Notes: generated by a model from the letters alone, not told the origin. Counted from the first letter of the stretch, positions 8,551 through 18,046 are shown. The stretch is 64,000 nt of DNA from Shewanella fidelis ATCC BAA-318 (GCF_000518605.1 NZ_KI912459.1:34315-98314), one strand, 5' to 3'. Numbers and translations are program-made.

Positions 8551-8780
8551 TAAAGCGACGGCTTCGCTAAAAATAAGCCGAAAAGTGGATCTACATTACT
8601 AATTTTGTAATTTTATGACACAAATTACATCGTTAATGTTAAAAGTGCCCGCAAGTGAAGAATAAGCAGTGAAATAAACTAGGAAAAAGCTTTTTGGTAG
8701 GGACAAGTATGGTGGGGTGAAGGTTTTCTCGTAATGAAACAAGCCTTGTTAATAACGCCTATGAAATTTGCACAAAAAAA

Positions 8781-9254
8781 CTAAAGCAACAAGCTATAGT
8801 CGATTTCATGGAACTGGTTAACAGAGTCAATTAGCGACTTTGCGGTTAAGCTAGGCACGCCATAAACCTGAGTTTCAACGCCATGTTTTTGCTGAATTTT
8901 TTGCATTAATAAATCAAAGTCACCGTCGCCTGATAGCAAGATAATAGTGTCTACCTCACCGGCCGCTTCCATAATATCTATGGTGATCCCAACATCCCAA
9001 TCGCCTTTGGCGGAACCATCACTGCGCTGGATAAAGGGCTTTAGTTTGACTGCAAACCCTATGTGTTTTAAGGCGTCTTGAAACTTGAGTTGGCCATCAT
9101 CGCCACGATGAATAGCATAAGCCGTCGCTTGCACAATATCGCCCTCATAGCCTAAGTGTTGCCACAGTTTTCGATAGTTAAACTGCTTGCCGTAGGCTTG
9201 GCGACAGGTGTAGTAGATATTTTGCACATCAACAAAAAGGGCAATTTTTTTCAA
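8781..9254 (-). CDS. NYN-domain (LabA/DUF88-type) protein, putative RNase
   Basis: A 157-residue cytoplasmic protein consisting almost entirely of one NYN (PIN-like) domain. The acidic residues expected to hold metal are visible: Asp in FVDVQN near the N-terminus, the Asp pair in GDWDVGITID, and LLSGDGDFDLL. The family is related to PIN/FLAP nucleases and is usually predicted to cut RNA; few bacterial members have known targets. The start codon at 9254 is TTG, with GAG six to eight bases upstream; no in-frame ATG fits better because the product would lose the first conserved strand. It stands alone between the alcohol dehydrogenase and a small unknown gene. Confidence 0.82.
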   Translation of the reverse strand: MKKIALFVDVQNIYYTCRQAYGKQFNYRKLWQHLGYEGDIVQATAYAIHRGDDGQLKFQDALKHIGFAVKLKPFIQRSDGSAKGDWDVGITIDIMEAAGEVDTIILLSGDGDFDLLMQKIQQKHGVETQVYGVPSLTAKSLIDSVNQFHEIDYSLLL

Positions 9255-9434
9255 AGTTAGCTCATTGACTTAGGTAAAGGGAATAGCAATTGATAATCAG
9301 GTTATCACATCATTATTATACTGGGCAGTACTAAACCGTCTCGCCGGGCTATTGCTGCGTTTCAGTATGGTAGGGAGCAGATAAAGTTGACCGTTCTGCC
9401 CAATATTTCTGCTCAGGGTTATTATGCACAGTAA

Positions 9435-9653
9435 TTAAATATAGATATCAATATCAGGCAGGTAGTTTTGTGGGGATTGACGTCTATCGTAAGCTTTGAT
9501 TTTGTGATCAACTCTGTTGTCACCGCCACAGCGTCTTTCAACAATAAATTGGCCGTCAATATGCACTGTGTCGTAGATTTGGCCATCGTTATCAATGGTT
9601 GAGCAATTGTTATAGCCATTACGATTGTTGCGGGTAAAGTCAGTTTCATCCAT
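9435..9653 (-). CDS. Small hypothetical protein, 72 residues
   Basis: Not recognised. It is very polar, rich in Asn and Asp, with two Cys (CSTIDNDG and RRCGGDN), no membrane segment and no signal peptide. An AGAGG ribosome site lies about 8 bases before the ATG at 9653, which is the reason I choose this frame over the overlapping longer frame at 9422-9748, which has no such site and reads as low-quality hydrophobic sequence. Upstream lies a copy of the dispersed palindromic intergenic motif (9712-9730). The function is unknown. Confidence 0.55.
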   Translation of the reverse strand: MDETDFTRNNRNGYNNCSTIDNDGQIYDTVHIDGQFIVERRCGGDNRVDHKIKAYDRRQSPQNYLPDIDIYI

Positions 9654-9711
9654 AAGCGTGACCTCTTTGTACTAATAAAGCGTTTGCTGGGTGGCCGTAT
9701 ATTTTGCAGCC

Positions 9712-9730
9712 TTAATACCAATGAGTATAA
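9712..9730. repeat. Dispersed palindromic intergenic motif, copy A
   Basis: TTAATACCAATGAGTATAA, a near-palindrome, matches the reverse complement of copies at 28001-28019 and 37991-38009 at most positions. It lies between a terminator and the 72-residue gene. Confidence 0.45.
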
Positions 9731-9783
9731 GTATAGAATCAATATCAAGCTTTGCTGCGTATTTTTAGCTTGTTAAGGATAAA

Positions 9784-9818
9784 CAAAAAGGAGCGCATAT
9801 TGTGAATATGCGCTCCTT
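9784..9818 (-). terminator. Intrinsic terminator of second RND operon
   Basis: A perfect 14-bp stem (AAGGAGCGCATATT / AATATGCGCTCCTT) with a GTG loop; on the minus strand the stem runs into TTTTTGTTTA. It follows the pump gene that ends at 9871. Confidence 0.85.
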
Positions 9819-9870
9819 ATTAGTGAGTAAGATAATTGCTAGTTATCTATTAATCATCAAGTCAAAATAG

Positions 9871-12800
9871 TTAAGATGATGGTGAAGTGAGCTTTTTATG
9901 CTCTGCAATCGCTTTATCCAGCTGTGACTCAACAAAACCTGGCGACTTAGTTGCAACCGAGATCAAGCGGTACATGGCTGGGATAACGAGTAGAGTTACA
10001 AAGGTGGCAAAAGCCATACCAAAGAACACGACAGTACCAACAGAGATACGACTTTCAGAGCCTGCGCCAGTTGATAAAATTAGCGGAATAGCACCGATTA
10101 AGGTAGTGAATGCCGTCATCAAAATTGGACGCAAACGACGGGTTGAGGCATCAATAATCGCTTGCTCAATTTCAAGGCCTTTATCACGCAGTTGGTTAGC
10201 AAACTCAACAATAAGAATACCGTTCTTGGTCACCATACCAATAAGCATGATCATGCCGATCTGGCTATAAATATTCAGTCCTTGGCCGGTTAGGTATAAA
10301 CCTAAGAAGCCGCCGAATACTCCCATAGGTACAGTAAACATCACCACTAATGGGTTGATAAAGCTTTCAAACTGCGCGGCTAATACTAAGTATGCCACCA
10401 GTAAGGCTAGACCAAACACAATAAAGATACTGCTTTGGTTTTCTTTAAAGTCCTTGGATTCGCCTGTGTAAGCAACGGTAATATCGCTTGGTAGCATTTC
10501 AATTGCTTTTTGATCTAAGAAATCTAGCGCTTCACCTAAGGTATAGCCTTCACCTAAGTTGGCTTTTAAGGTGATCGACTTTTGCTTGTTGTTATGGCTA
10601 AGTTTCAGCGCTGATGCCACTTCCTCAATGTGAGTAATGGTGTCTAGGGTGATCAGTTCCCCTTTGTTTGAGCGCATATAGATTTGGCTTAGATCTGCCA
10701 CGTTATTGAAGCTGTCTTCATCACCGCGTAGATAAACATCATACTCTTCACCGCGTTCAACAAAGGTGGTTTCACTGCGGCCACCAAGCATGATCTCTAA
10801 GGTTTCAGAGACTTCGGCAACACTGATCCCAAGCTGGGCTGCACGTTCTTTATCTACAGTCACAACAAGCTCTGGAGAGGTCTCTTTGTAGTCAATTTCT
10901 GGGCTATCAAAAATCGGGCTGTATAGTGCTTCTTCTTCAAGCATTGTTGCCCATTTGAAAAGCTCTTGATAATCCGAACCACCAAGCACAAATTGTACTG
11001 GCTCACTAGAGCCGCCTCTAAAGCCAGGTAGCAATGGGCGTACCATTACATCTGGAATGCCTTTTAGCGCTTTGGCCACGACAGCTAAAGCTTGTTGGGC
11101 GTTCACGGTTCTGTCATTCCAATCTTCTAATTGAATGATAACAAAACCCGTTTGATCACCCGCGCGGCCACCAAACGCTGGCGCTTGAATGCTAAATGAC
11201 TTAACCACGCCTTGGCCTAATAGCGGCATAAGTTTATCTTCAACGATTTCCATGTTGGCAGCCATGCGGTTATAACTGGTGCCCTCAGCGCCTTTAATAA
11301 AGGCGAAGATCACGCCGCGATCTTCCGTCGGCGCAAGTTGAGCAGGTACCTGTTGCAGTAACCAGCCACTGCCAACTACACAAGCTATGATAACCAGAGG
11401 CGCTGCTAAACGCAGACTAACGGCCTTAGTTACCATTTTACGATAGCCATTTTCTAAGCGATTAAAGGCGCTATCGACGATGAGGTTAAAGCGATTAGGT
11501 TTTACGTTTGCCTTAAGAATTTTACTGCCAAGAACCGGTGTTAAAGTCAGTGCTATCAGTGATGAAAATAGCACTGAAACCGCTAGCATGACCGAAAATT
11601 CGGTAAACAGTAGGCCAACCATGCCTTCCATAAATGAGATAGGTAAAAATACCATCACCAGAACAGCTGTCGTTGCCATTACCGCAAAGCCTACTTCTCG
11701 GGCACCGTTATAGGCTGCAAGTAATGGTGGTTCGCCTTTTTCTATATGGTGGAAAATGTTCTCAACCACCACGATAGCGTCATCAACGACCAGACCGATT
11801 GATAAGATCAGTGCCATTAGTGTGAGTAGGTTAATCGAGTAACCAAACACATTGGCGGCAATAAATGCGGAGATCAGTGATACTGGAACCGTTACCGCTG
11901 GGATCAAGGTTGCTCTGGCTTGACCAATGAAGATATATAGCACCAATATCACCAGTAATGCGGTAACGGCTAAGGTACTAAAGACTTCATCAATTGAGCG
12001 ATCGATAAATACAGTGGAGTCGTAATCGACAATTAAGTTGGTGCCATCAGGTAAGAAGTCTTGAATAAGATCGACCTCTTTGTGCACGTCTTGGGCAACT
12101 TCTAACGGGTTAGCATCTGATTGCGCAACAATACCTAGGCTGATATTGACCACACCGTCACTTTTAAAGGTCGAGTTTTCGTTTTCAGCACCAATAAATA
12201 CATTCGCAACGTCTTTTAAATAGACTTGTGAGCCATCACTTTCTGTGCGCAGTACTAGATATTTAAAATCTTCAGGGCTTTGATATAGACGCGCGGTCCT
12301 TACCGCCATGACTGTGGTGTCGTTACGGACTTGGCCACCGGGTGTTTCAACGTTTTCTTTGTTGAGCACGCTTACGATATCTGAGGTGGTAATATTACGG
12401 CCAGCCATAAGTTCAGGCTTTAGCTGGACATACATCACCTTGTATAAGCCACCAGAAATATCAACGCTACTGACCCCAGAAATAAGGCTGAATCTGTCTT
12501 CTAATACACGTTCAGCATAATCTGTCAGCTGGGTTCTATCCATGATGGACGAGCTTAAGTTGACATAAACGGAAGGCTCGCCTGTGCCGTTATCTTTCGA
12601 TACAACAGGATCGTCCGCTTCGTCGGGTAGACGACGCTGAGCTCTAGCTACCGCATCTCGCACATCGCTGACACCTTCTGTTAGATCCCAGCCAATGAGG
12701 AAAGTTACGGTAATACGTGACATACCATTACGGGTAACCGATTCGATTTGGTCAACACCGCTAATACCTGTCAGCTCAGACTCCAGCGTGGTGGTGATCT

Positions 12801-12984
12801 GGCTTTCCATAATTGTGGCCGAAGCACCTGAATAGGTTGTCATTACCGTGACGACAGGGCTTTCTACATCAGGCATTTCGCGCACTGCAAGCTTACTGAA
12901 TGACACCATGCCAAATACGCACAGTAGCAGGCTTAGTACGATGGCGACGACAGGCCGCTTTACTGAAACATCAGACAACCACAT
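9871..12984 (-). CDS. RND efflux pump permease, HAE-1 type (second pump)
   Basis: A 1037-residue inner-membrane proton-driven exporter. N-terminal helix (SVKRPVVAIVLSLLL), periplasmic loop with SGASATIMESQIT, TM4 with the essential Asp pair in IGLVVDDAIVVVEN, a second periplasmic loop, and TM10-TM11 with GMVTKNGILIVEFANQLR are all present in order. It differs clearly from the pump at 3853, so the two are not a recent duplication. Its ATG follows the adaptor stop codon with no gap (TAAATG), so translation is surely coupled. No outer-membrane channel gene is adjacent. Confidence 0.93.
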   Translation of the reverse strand: MWLSDVSVKRPVVAIVLSLLLCVFGMVSFSKLAVREMPDVESPVVTVMTTYSGASATIMESQITTTLESELTGISGVDQIESVTRNGMSRITVTFLIGWDLTEGVSDVRDAVARAQRRLPDEADDPVVSKDNGTGEPSVYVNLSSSIMDRTQLTDYAERVLEDRFSLISGVSSVDISGGLYKVMYVQLKPELMAGRNITTSDIVSVLNKENVETPGGQVRNDTTVMAVRTARLYQSPEDFKYLVLRTESDGSQVYLKDVANVFIGAENENSTFKSDGVVNISLGIVAQSDANPLEVAQDVHKEVDLIQDFLPDGTNLIVDYDSTVFIDRSIDEVFSTLAVTALLVILVLYIFIGQARATLIPAVTVPVSLISAFIAANVFGYSINLLTLMALILSIGLVVDDAIVVVENIFHHIEKGEPPLLAAYNGAREVGFAVMATTAVLVMVFLPISFMEGMVGLLFTEFSVMLAVSVLFSSLIALTLTPVLGSKILKANVKPNRFNLIVDSAFNRLENGYRKMVTKAVSLRLAAPLVIIACVVGSGWLLQQVPAQLAPTEDRGVIFAFIKGAEGTSYNRMAANMEIVEDKLMPLLGQGVVKSFSIQAPAFGGRAGDQTGFVIIQLEDWNDRTVNAQQALAVVAKALKGIPDVMVRPLLPGFRGGSSEPVQFVLGGSDYQELFKWATMLEEEALYSPIFDSPEIDYKETSPELVVTVDKERAAQLGISVAEVSETLEIMLGGRSETTFVERGEEYDVYLRGDEDSFNNVADLSQIYMRSNKGELITLDTITHIEEVASALKLSHNNKQKSITLKANLGEGYTLGEALDFLDQKAIEMLPSDITVAYTGESKDFKENQSSIFIVFGLALLVAYLVLAAQFESFINPLVVMFTVPMGVFGGFLGLYLTGQGLNIYSQIGMIMLIGMVTKNGILIVEFANQLRDKGLEIEQAIIDASTRRLRPILMTAFTTLIGAIPLILSTGAGSESRISVGTVVFFGMAFATFVTLLVIPAMYRLISVATKSPGFVESQLDKAIAEHKKLTSPSS

Positions 12985-14082
12985 TTAGATGTTTCCTCTT
13001 GTCGCTTGATCTTTTTTACCACTCGCCAGCGCGCTGTTAGCAAGATCATCCACACGCAAACCATCGCGCATATTCACTAAGCCTTGGATCACGACTTTGT
13101 CGCCAACGTTAATCCCTTCAGTAATTAGCACTTCATCGTTGATGCGAGCGCCCAATGTCACTTTAGTGCGCTTGGCGATATTGTCAGCGTCGATGACATA
13201 AACAAAACGGTTAGTGCCGGAGTATTCAAGAGCTTGAACTGGGAGCACTGGCTCTGCAACGCTAGGGAATAGCATGGTTGCAGACATAAGCATACCCGGT
13301 TTTAGTTGATGCTTTGGATTGCTAAATTGCACGCGCACTCTTAGGTTTAACGTGTCTTGATTAACCCGTGAGTCTATGGCGATCACTTTGCCGATAAACT
13401 CTTGCTCTGGCCAAGCGCGACTTGTGGCGCTAACAGACATACCAATACTTAGCTGTGATAAGTAGTTTTCAGGTACTTGCAGATCAAGACGCATGCTGGA
13501 TAAGTCATCGAGAGTTAACAGTTCACTGCCTGCGGTAACCATTTTTCCTTGGCTAAAATCAATTAGGCCCGCAGTGCCAGCAAATGGGGCACTTAAATAG
13601 TGGTAATCAAGATCGGCTTGCGCGGCGGCTAAACGCGCTGCGGCCATGTCAACACTGGCTTTTTGTGCATCAATTTCAGTTTTGGTGATCGCATTTTGTG
13701 CGATTAATTTTTGGAACTCTTTTAGTTTTCTTTTTTCATCAGCAAGGTAGGCTGCAGCTTCTGCAAGTGATGCTTGGGCTTTTGCATCATCAAGCTGCAC
13801 TAAAATTTGTCCTTGCTGTATATCTTGATCTGTATTGACCAGTACCGATTTAATTTTGCCAGCAATTTGTGGCGCGATGAAGACTGATTGTTCAGCGTCG
13901 AGCTTGCCGATTAGGGCTAGTGACTGTGAAAGTTCATGCTGATCTACTATGCCGGTGACCACAGGTACGGTTCGCACGGCACGCTCTTTGTCATCAGAGC
14001 GCTTAGCTTCTGAGAACTTACTGTAGGAAACAGCTCCTACAACAACCAAAATTAAAGGGACAAGAAAATAAGACGGTTTCAT
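12985..14082 (-). CDS. RND efflux adaptor (membrane fusion protein)
   Basis: A 365-residue periplasmic adaptor for the pump encoded just downstream. It has an uncleaved N-terminal membrane anchor (YFLVPLILVVVGAVSY), not a lipobox, unlike the adaptor at 2602. Lipoyl half-motif AGKIKSVLVNTDQDIQQG, a short helical hairpin (about residues 100-155), the second lipoyl half (YHYLSAPFAGTAGLI), then the beta-barrel (ATSRAWPEQEFIGKVIAID) follow in the normal order. The stop codon abuts the pump start. Upstream lie 360 bases without a gene, which must contain the promoter. Confidence 0.92.
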   Translation of the reverse strand: MKPSYFLVPLILVVVGAVSYSKFSEAKRSDDKERAVRTVPVVTGIVDQHELSQSLALIGKLDAEQSVFIAPQIAGKIKSVLVNTDQDIQQGQILVQLDDAKAQASLAEAAAYLADEKRKLKEFQKLIAQNAITKTEIDAQKASVDMAAARLAAAQADLDYHYLSAPFAGTAGLIDFSQGKMVTAGSELLTLDDLSSMRLDLQVPENYLSQLSIGMSVSATSRAWPEQEFIGKVIAIDSRVNQDTLNLRVRVQFSNPKHQLKPGMLMSATMLFPSVAEPVLPVQALEYSGTNRFVYVIDADNIAKRTKVTLGARINDEVLITEGINVGDKVVIQGLVNMRDGLRVDDLANSALASGKKDQATRGNI

Positions 14083-14442
14083 GAATGATTACTTAACACA
14101 GCCAAAGTTGGGATTATTGTAGATAAAAATCCAGCTTTGTACGGTAAAGCAATGTAAAGTAAAGAAAATTAGAAGTTAACGTTTTACCATTTTTAAATAG
14201 TCTCTTAACAGTTTTAACTTGTTTTTATCGCTGTTTTCATTATTGGATCAAGTTGAAATTGGCTTAGCTCATTTGGGCATGAGTTTTTACACATTTAGCT
14301 TTAGTTTGAGCAAACGAATAAAGCCGTTTTAGTTGCTATAGGGGATTAAGTAAGGAGCCAAGAGCGGTAGTGTTAGCTACCACTCTTTGCTGTTAATTGT
14401 GTAAGCCAAATTAAGCTAAATGTTAACGGGGACTTTTGTGGA
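14083..14442. other. Intergenic region upstream of second RND operon
   Basis: No gene is seen. An inverted repeat at 14360-14387 (AAGAGCGGTAG / CTACCACTCTT, one mismatch, loop TGTTAG) follows the minus-strand phosphatase gene but has no U-rich tail, so it is a poor intrinsic terminator. The remainder is AT-rich and should hold the efflux operon promoter. Confidence 0.4.
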
Positions 14443-15522
14443 TTATAACGGCTCGCGTTCACCATTAAATAAGCCACGGAGCAGTTCACCGTTGTCAATT
14501 AACAGTAACTCCCCTTGTTTGCCTAGCTTTATGCTGCTATCGATCGCGATTAGCTTATTATTAAATAGCCCTAACACTTGAGTCTGCGAGGTGTGGCCAA
14601 CGGTAATATGCTTGACATCGAAATAAGCAAGAATACGATCGAGTTCGGACTCAGTAAAACCCTGTTTGAAATAACCACGATACCAAGTTGGCCCATTGCC
14701 GTAAAACAGGAAGTTTAACAATTCATCTTGCTTAAGTTCGCGCTTTGGGCGGCCGATGTTGTCGCGAAATATCTTATTGGCTTGTTTAATTGTTAATTTA
14801 CGATCTAGCCATTCGCTGCTAATACCGCCATGCATATAAAGCACATCATTAATTTTTACTAAAGTGTGTTTACTGCGGAGCCATTGGCCTATTTCGGTAT
14901 CTTCTCCATAGAGTGCATCGTTGCTGCGCTCAAGCAGTTGGCTAGCTAAATCATAACGTTGATGTACGTAGCGAAGATCGCCGCCTAATACCATTTGCTC
15001 ATGATTGCCCATAAGCAGGTGTAGCATGCCTCCAGCCGCTTTTGCTTGCCTATCTAATTGATAGATGAACCAGAGTACTTCATTAATTTTATCGCCGCGA
15101 TCAAACATGTCACCGGTGATCACCATATGGCCAGTACCAAAAGCCCAATTATTGTTGTCATCAATAATATTTTGATTCTTCAAAAGAGTGATAAGTACAT
15201 CGTACTGTCCGTGAACATCACTCAATGCAACGATGTTTTTAACCCCTTGAAAGCTGTCAGGCATGACTTGTTTTACAGTATCACTTAATAACGGTTGTGG
15301 TAATTGACCGCAGTCAGTCGGACGTGTGAGTTGTTGCCCATTGGCGTAGTTATGCTTGAGCTGCGCATTACATATCCAGTAAGCAGAATGCGTTTCGTCA
15401 GGCTGCGCGCTAGGGTCGGTAAATACATAGGGGCCATCAAATTGATAGGCAGGTTGATTGTTAGCACTTACTGGTAAACACAGGCTGCAAAGCAACAGTG
15501 TAGAGAGCCAAAGTTTTAGCAT
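14443..15522 (-). CDS. Exported PPP-family phosphatase (Shewanella-like type)
   Basis: Metallophosphoesterase of the PPP fold. A clear signal peptide (MLKLWLSTLLLCSLCLPVSA, cut after VSA) sends it to the periplasm. The metal-binding signatures follow in order: SDVHGQYDVL, GDMFDRGD, MGNHEQM, MHGGIS and VGHTSQ; together they supply the Asp, Asn and His ligands of a dinuclear site. PPP proteins of this kind include the cold-active protein-tyrosine phosphatase from Shewanella and the plant/protist Shelph phosphatases. The substrate is unknown; an exported protein would not act on cytoplasmic phosphoproteins. The 359-residue length fits. It lies 45 bases downstream of the acyltransferase gene and may be cotranscribed with it. 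Confidence 0.85.
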   Translation of the reverse strand: MLKLWLSTLLLCSLCLPVSANNQPAYQFDGPYVFTDPSAQPDETHSAYWICNAQLKHNYANGQQLTRPTDCGQLPQPLLSDTVKQVMPDSFQGVKNIVALSDVHGQYDVLITLLKNQNIIDDNNNWAFGTGHMVITGDMFDRGDKINEVLWFIYQLDRQAKAAGGMLHLLMGNHEQMVLGGDLRYVHQRYDLASQLLERSNDALYGEDTEIGQWLRSKHTLVKINDVLYMHGGISSEWLDRKLTIKQANKIFRDNIGRPKRELKQDELLNFLFYGNGPTWYRGYFKQGFTESELDRILAYFDVKHITVGHTSQTQVLGLFNNKLIAIDSSIKLGKQGELLLIDNGELLRGLFNGEREPL

Positions 15523-15566
15523 AATAGATCACTTATTATTGTTGTTTTATAAAGTTAATTGTTGAA

Positions 15567-16673
15567 TTACCAGCCTATAAGATAGCGACTGCGTTTGTTA
15601 AGACATTTCTTAATAATAATGGCGATAACATAAGAGATGGCTACCACAGTTAATGTAACCATTAGTGTGGTGAAAATATTGCCGTTATTAGCAATGCCGA
15701 ACAAGTCGGGACTGTCGTAAACCATCCACCATGGGGTGGTGAGCCACGGATGAATAAAGTAAATCGCGAAACTGACTTCTGCTAATTTTTGTAATGGCAT
15801 AATCGAAATATGCTCAAATTTATTTAAAATCGCCAAGATCACTAAAGTCAGTAGCAGCTTTTGTGGCAGCATTAAATCGGGAACTGTCATTTCAAAAGGT
15901 GCTTTGTTGAGTGTCCCTGCACCAAAGAATTGTGCTTGAATAAGGGCTAGAGCGATAGCTGCAAATAGCATAGCGAGCCAATATCTATCGATAAAAGCAA
16001 ACAGTTTATCTCGGTGGTCAGATCCCCAAACACCGAGCAGGTATACAGGTAAAAAGTAAACTAAAGACTGGATTGCATTTAAATTGGAGATCGGTCGATG
16101 GATCATAATCGCAATCAACAGCAGTGGAATAGCGTAGTAGAGTACTTGTTGCTTTCTGATTAAATACATAACCCATGGCGACAGAGCAAATAGCATCATT
16201 CCCATAGGAATATACCAATATGCGGTTAAAGTGCGCCCTGTGATGACATACCAGCTTGCAGCTGCTGCGGGTGCAGATATATCAGCCATTTGTTGATGCA
16301 TCATGGGGTCGGTGCCAACAGTTAAGTGCCAGACAATCCAAGGTAAAGACAATAGCAAGTAGGGCAGAAAAACAAATTTGCTTTTGTTCTTCATGTACTT
16401 TTTGTAATCCCAACGATGATAGAAAACATGATGAAACAGAAAGCCGGAGATAAACACGAAAAATACCGTGCCATTCATCATTAAGTTAAACCAAGCTTTG
16501 TCGGCAAAGGTTTCAATTTGCCAGCCTGCTGGGCGGTAACAATGGGCCATTACAATAAAAATAATTGCGATACCACGAAAGTGATTAATGCTATTTAAAA
16601 ACGCTTTGGCCGGTGGCTTTTGAGTTGAAATTTGCTGTTGTGCTATCTTGTCTTGCGGTAGCTTATCATCCAT
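15567..16673 (-). CDS. Membrane acyltransferase, family 3
   Basis: A 368-residue integral membrane protein with about ten hydrophobic segments. The N-terminal region shows the family hallmarks INHFRGIAIIFIVMAHC (catalytic-type His in the first helix region) and FVFISGFLFHHVF. Members transfer acetyl or other acyl groups to surface carbohydrates such as O-antigen, exopolysaccharide or osmoregulated glucans. No glycan synthesis genes are nearby, so the acceptor is unknown. The start at 16673 precedes a short polar tail before the first membrane segment. Confidence 0.85.
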   Translation of the reverse strand: MDDKLPQDKIAQQQISTQKPPAKAFLNSINHFRGIAIIFIVMAHCYRPAGWQIETFADKAWFNLMMNGTVFFVFISGFLFHHVFYHRWDYKKYMKNKSKFVFLPYLLLSLPWIVWHLTVGTDPMMHQQMADISAPAAAASWYVITGRTLTAYWYIPMGMMLFALSPWVMYLIRKQQVLYYAIPLLLIAIMIHRPISNLNAIQSLVYFLPVYLLGVWGSDHRDKLFAFIDRYWLAMLFAAIALALIQAQFFGAGTLNKAPFEMTVPDLMLPQKLLLTLVILAILNKFEHISIMPLQKLAEVSFAIYFIHPWLTTPWWMVYDSPDLFGIANNGNIFTTLMVTLTVVAISYVIAIIIKKCLNKRSRYLIGW

Positions 16674-16782
16674 GTGAGCAGCACTTATTGTTGTTATTTT
16701 ATTCGGTTAGCATACATATAGAGGGACGTCAGAGTCCAATTTAATCGCTAACAGCTTAGATAAAATAAATTATATTTTTGCT

Positions 16783-16816
16783 AAAAAAATTGCTGAACCA
16801 GTGAATGGTTCAGCAA
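16783..16816 (-). terminator. Intrinsic terminator of secreted coiled-coil gene
   Basis: A perfect 10-bp stem (TTGCTGAACC / GGTTCAGCAA) with a 7-base loop, followed on the minus strand by TTTTTTT. It lies 16 bases after the stop codon of the gene at 16832. Confidence 0.85.
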
Positions 16817-16831
16817 TAACTTGCTAGTCAC

Positions 16832-18046
16832 TTAACGCAAGCGCTCGCTGCTAAAGTCACTATTTTGCTGTGGCGTTGCTGCGGGTACGCCTATGAAATA
16901 TTCGTAATCTTGTTTTTTATCGGTTTCTTGTTTTTTTGGGCTCGGTGTTGGAATGGTTGTGTTGTCTGCAAGCAGCGTAAACTTAGCCTTGGTTTTGCTG
17001 TTTCTTGGCTCAGACTTATGAGCAACAGGAGATAGGCGTTCTACGCTATTGCTGGCTTTGTTAGTGTTTACCGCTGAGGTGTGTTGATTGAAGTTATAGC
17101 TAAATACACCGTTCCCCTCAATTTTTTCAATGCTAGATTTGTCACTATTTTGGTAAGAAGCAAGAATACCGTGTTTACCTAAAGGAACTTCATGGAACAG
17201 CTTAGTGCCTGTACCGACTTTAATACCATTAATATACCAGTCTGCTTTAACGTTACTGACTAAGGTTATCATTGCCGAACGTAAGCCCAGCTTTTCATTA
17301 AGAACAGTATCGATTTTACTGTTATACGAGGGTTTAAAGCTCATTGCGACTTTATAGTCTAATTTGCCTTGCATATTCATGCTGGCATCAGTGACGTCAT
17401 ATGACAGTAGTACGCTTTTGTCATTTAAAAATGGTGAGTCATTGCGAGTGCTAGATAAAATTTCAGATTTTGACTTTTTTAAGCAATCAGTAATTGATTG
17501 GTATTTTGAGCACTGGGTAGAACCATCAAGGTTTACCTTATAGTTGCTTGATGACTTAGACAGATCCGCTAGAAGTCGATTAATAATGTCAGTTTTCAAT
17601 TTGAACAGTTGCTGACTCTTATCTAAGCGCTGTTTATCGACAATTTCATATTCTTGCTGAACTATGACTCGTTGGCGTTCAATGGCCGCTGCATCAATTT
17701 TAGATTTTTGAGTTAAGTTGGCGGTTGAATTAACGTTAGTTTCGATTTGACTATAAAACTGAGCCAAGTTGGCTTTGGCGAGAATTTTATTAGGAAGCTG
17801 TGCGATCAACTCATTGTATGCAACTTCATTGGCGGCAATATTTTCTTTTAATTCTTGTAAGTCATAGTAGCGCTTATTTAGTTTGGAGAACTTGTCATTC
17901 ACCTTTATCAGTTCAGCATCAATACTATATTGCTGTTCAATTTCATTTAAACTGGCTTGTTCTGAGGGAGTGATTACCTTGAGATTGGCAAACGAATTGG
18001 CTGAAAATAAGCATAAAAGTGTTAAGGCTACAGAACCGTACTTCAC
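16832..18046 (-). CDS. Secreted coiled-coil protein with PEGA-like segment, unknown
   Basis: Function not recognised. I choose the GTG at 18046 because GGAG lies exactly six bases upstream; the ATG at 18058 overlaps that ribosome site and has none of its own. From GTG the product begins with a clean signal peptide (KYGSVALTLLCLFSANSFA). Residues about 30-170 are Gln/Glu/Lys/Leu-rich with heptad character, a probable coiled coil. Two Cys (CSKYQSITDCLKKSK) could form a disulphide. A later stretch, DWYINGIKVGTGTKLFHEVP, resembles a PEGA-type beta motif used in surface and cell-envelope proteins. The C-terminus is low complexity, rich in Ser, Asn, Thr and Lys. An envelope-associated structural or regulatory role is a guess. 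Confidence 0.7.
   Translation of the reverse strand: MKYGSVALTLLCLFSANSFANLKVITPSEQASLNEIEQQYSIDAELIKVNDKFSKLNKRYYDLQELKENIAANEVAYNELIAQLPNKILAKANLAQFYSQIETNVNSTANLTQKSKIDAAAIERQRVIVQQEYEIVDKQRLDKSQQLFKLKTDIINRLLADLSKSSSNYKVNLDGSTQCSKYQSITDCLKKSKSEILSSTRNDSPFLNDKSVLLSYDVTDASMNMQGKLDYKVAMSFKPSYNSKIDTVLNEKLGLRSAMITLVSNVKADWYINGIKVGTGTKLFHEVPLGKHGILASYQNSDKSSIEKIEGNGVFSYNFNQHTSAVNTNKASNSVERLSPVAHKSEPRNSKTKAKFTLLADNTTIPTPSPKKQETDKKQDYEYFIGVPAATPQQNSDFSSERLR

Noticed and set aside
9422..9748. Longer minus-strand frame overlapping the 72-residue gene
   Set aside because: No ribosome site, unlike the 72-residue frame which has AGAGG; residue composition looks random.
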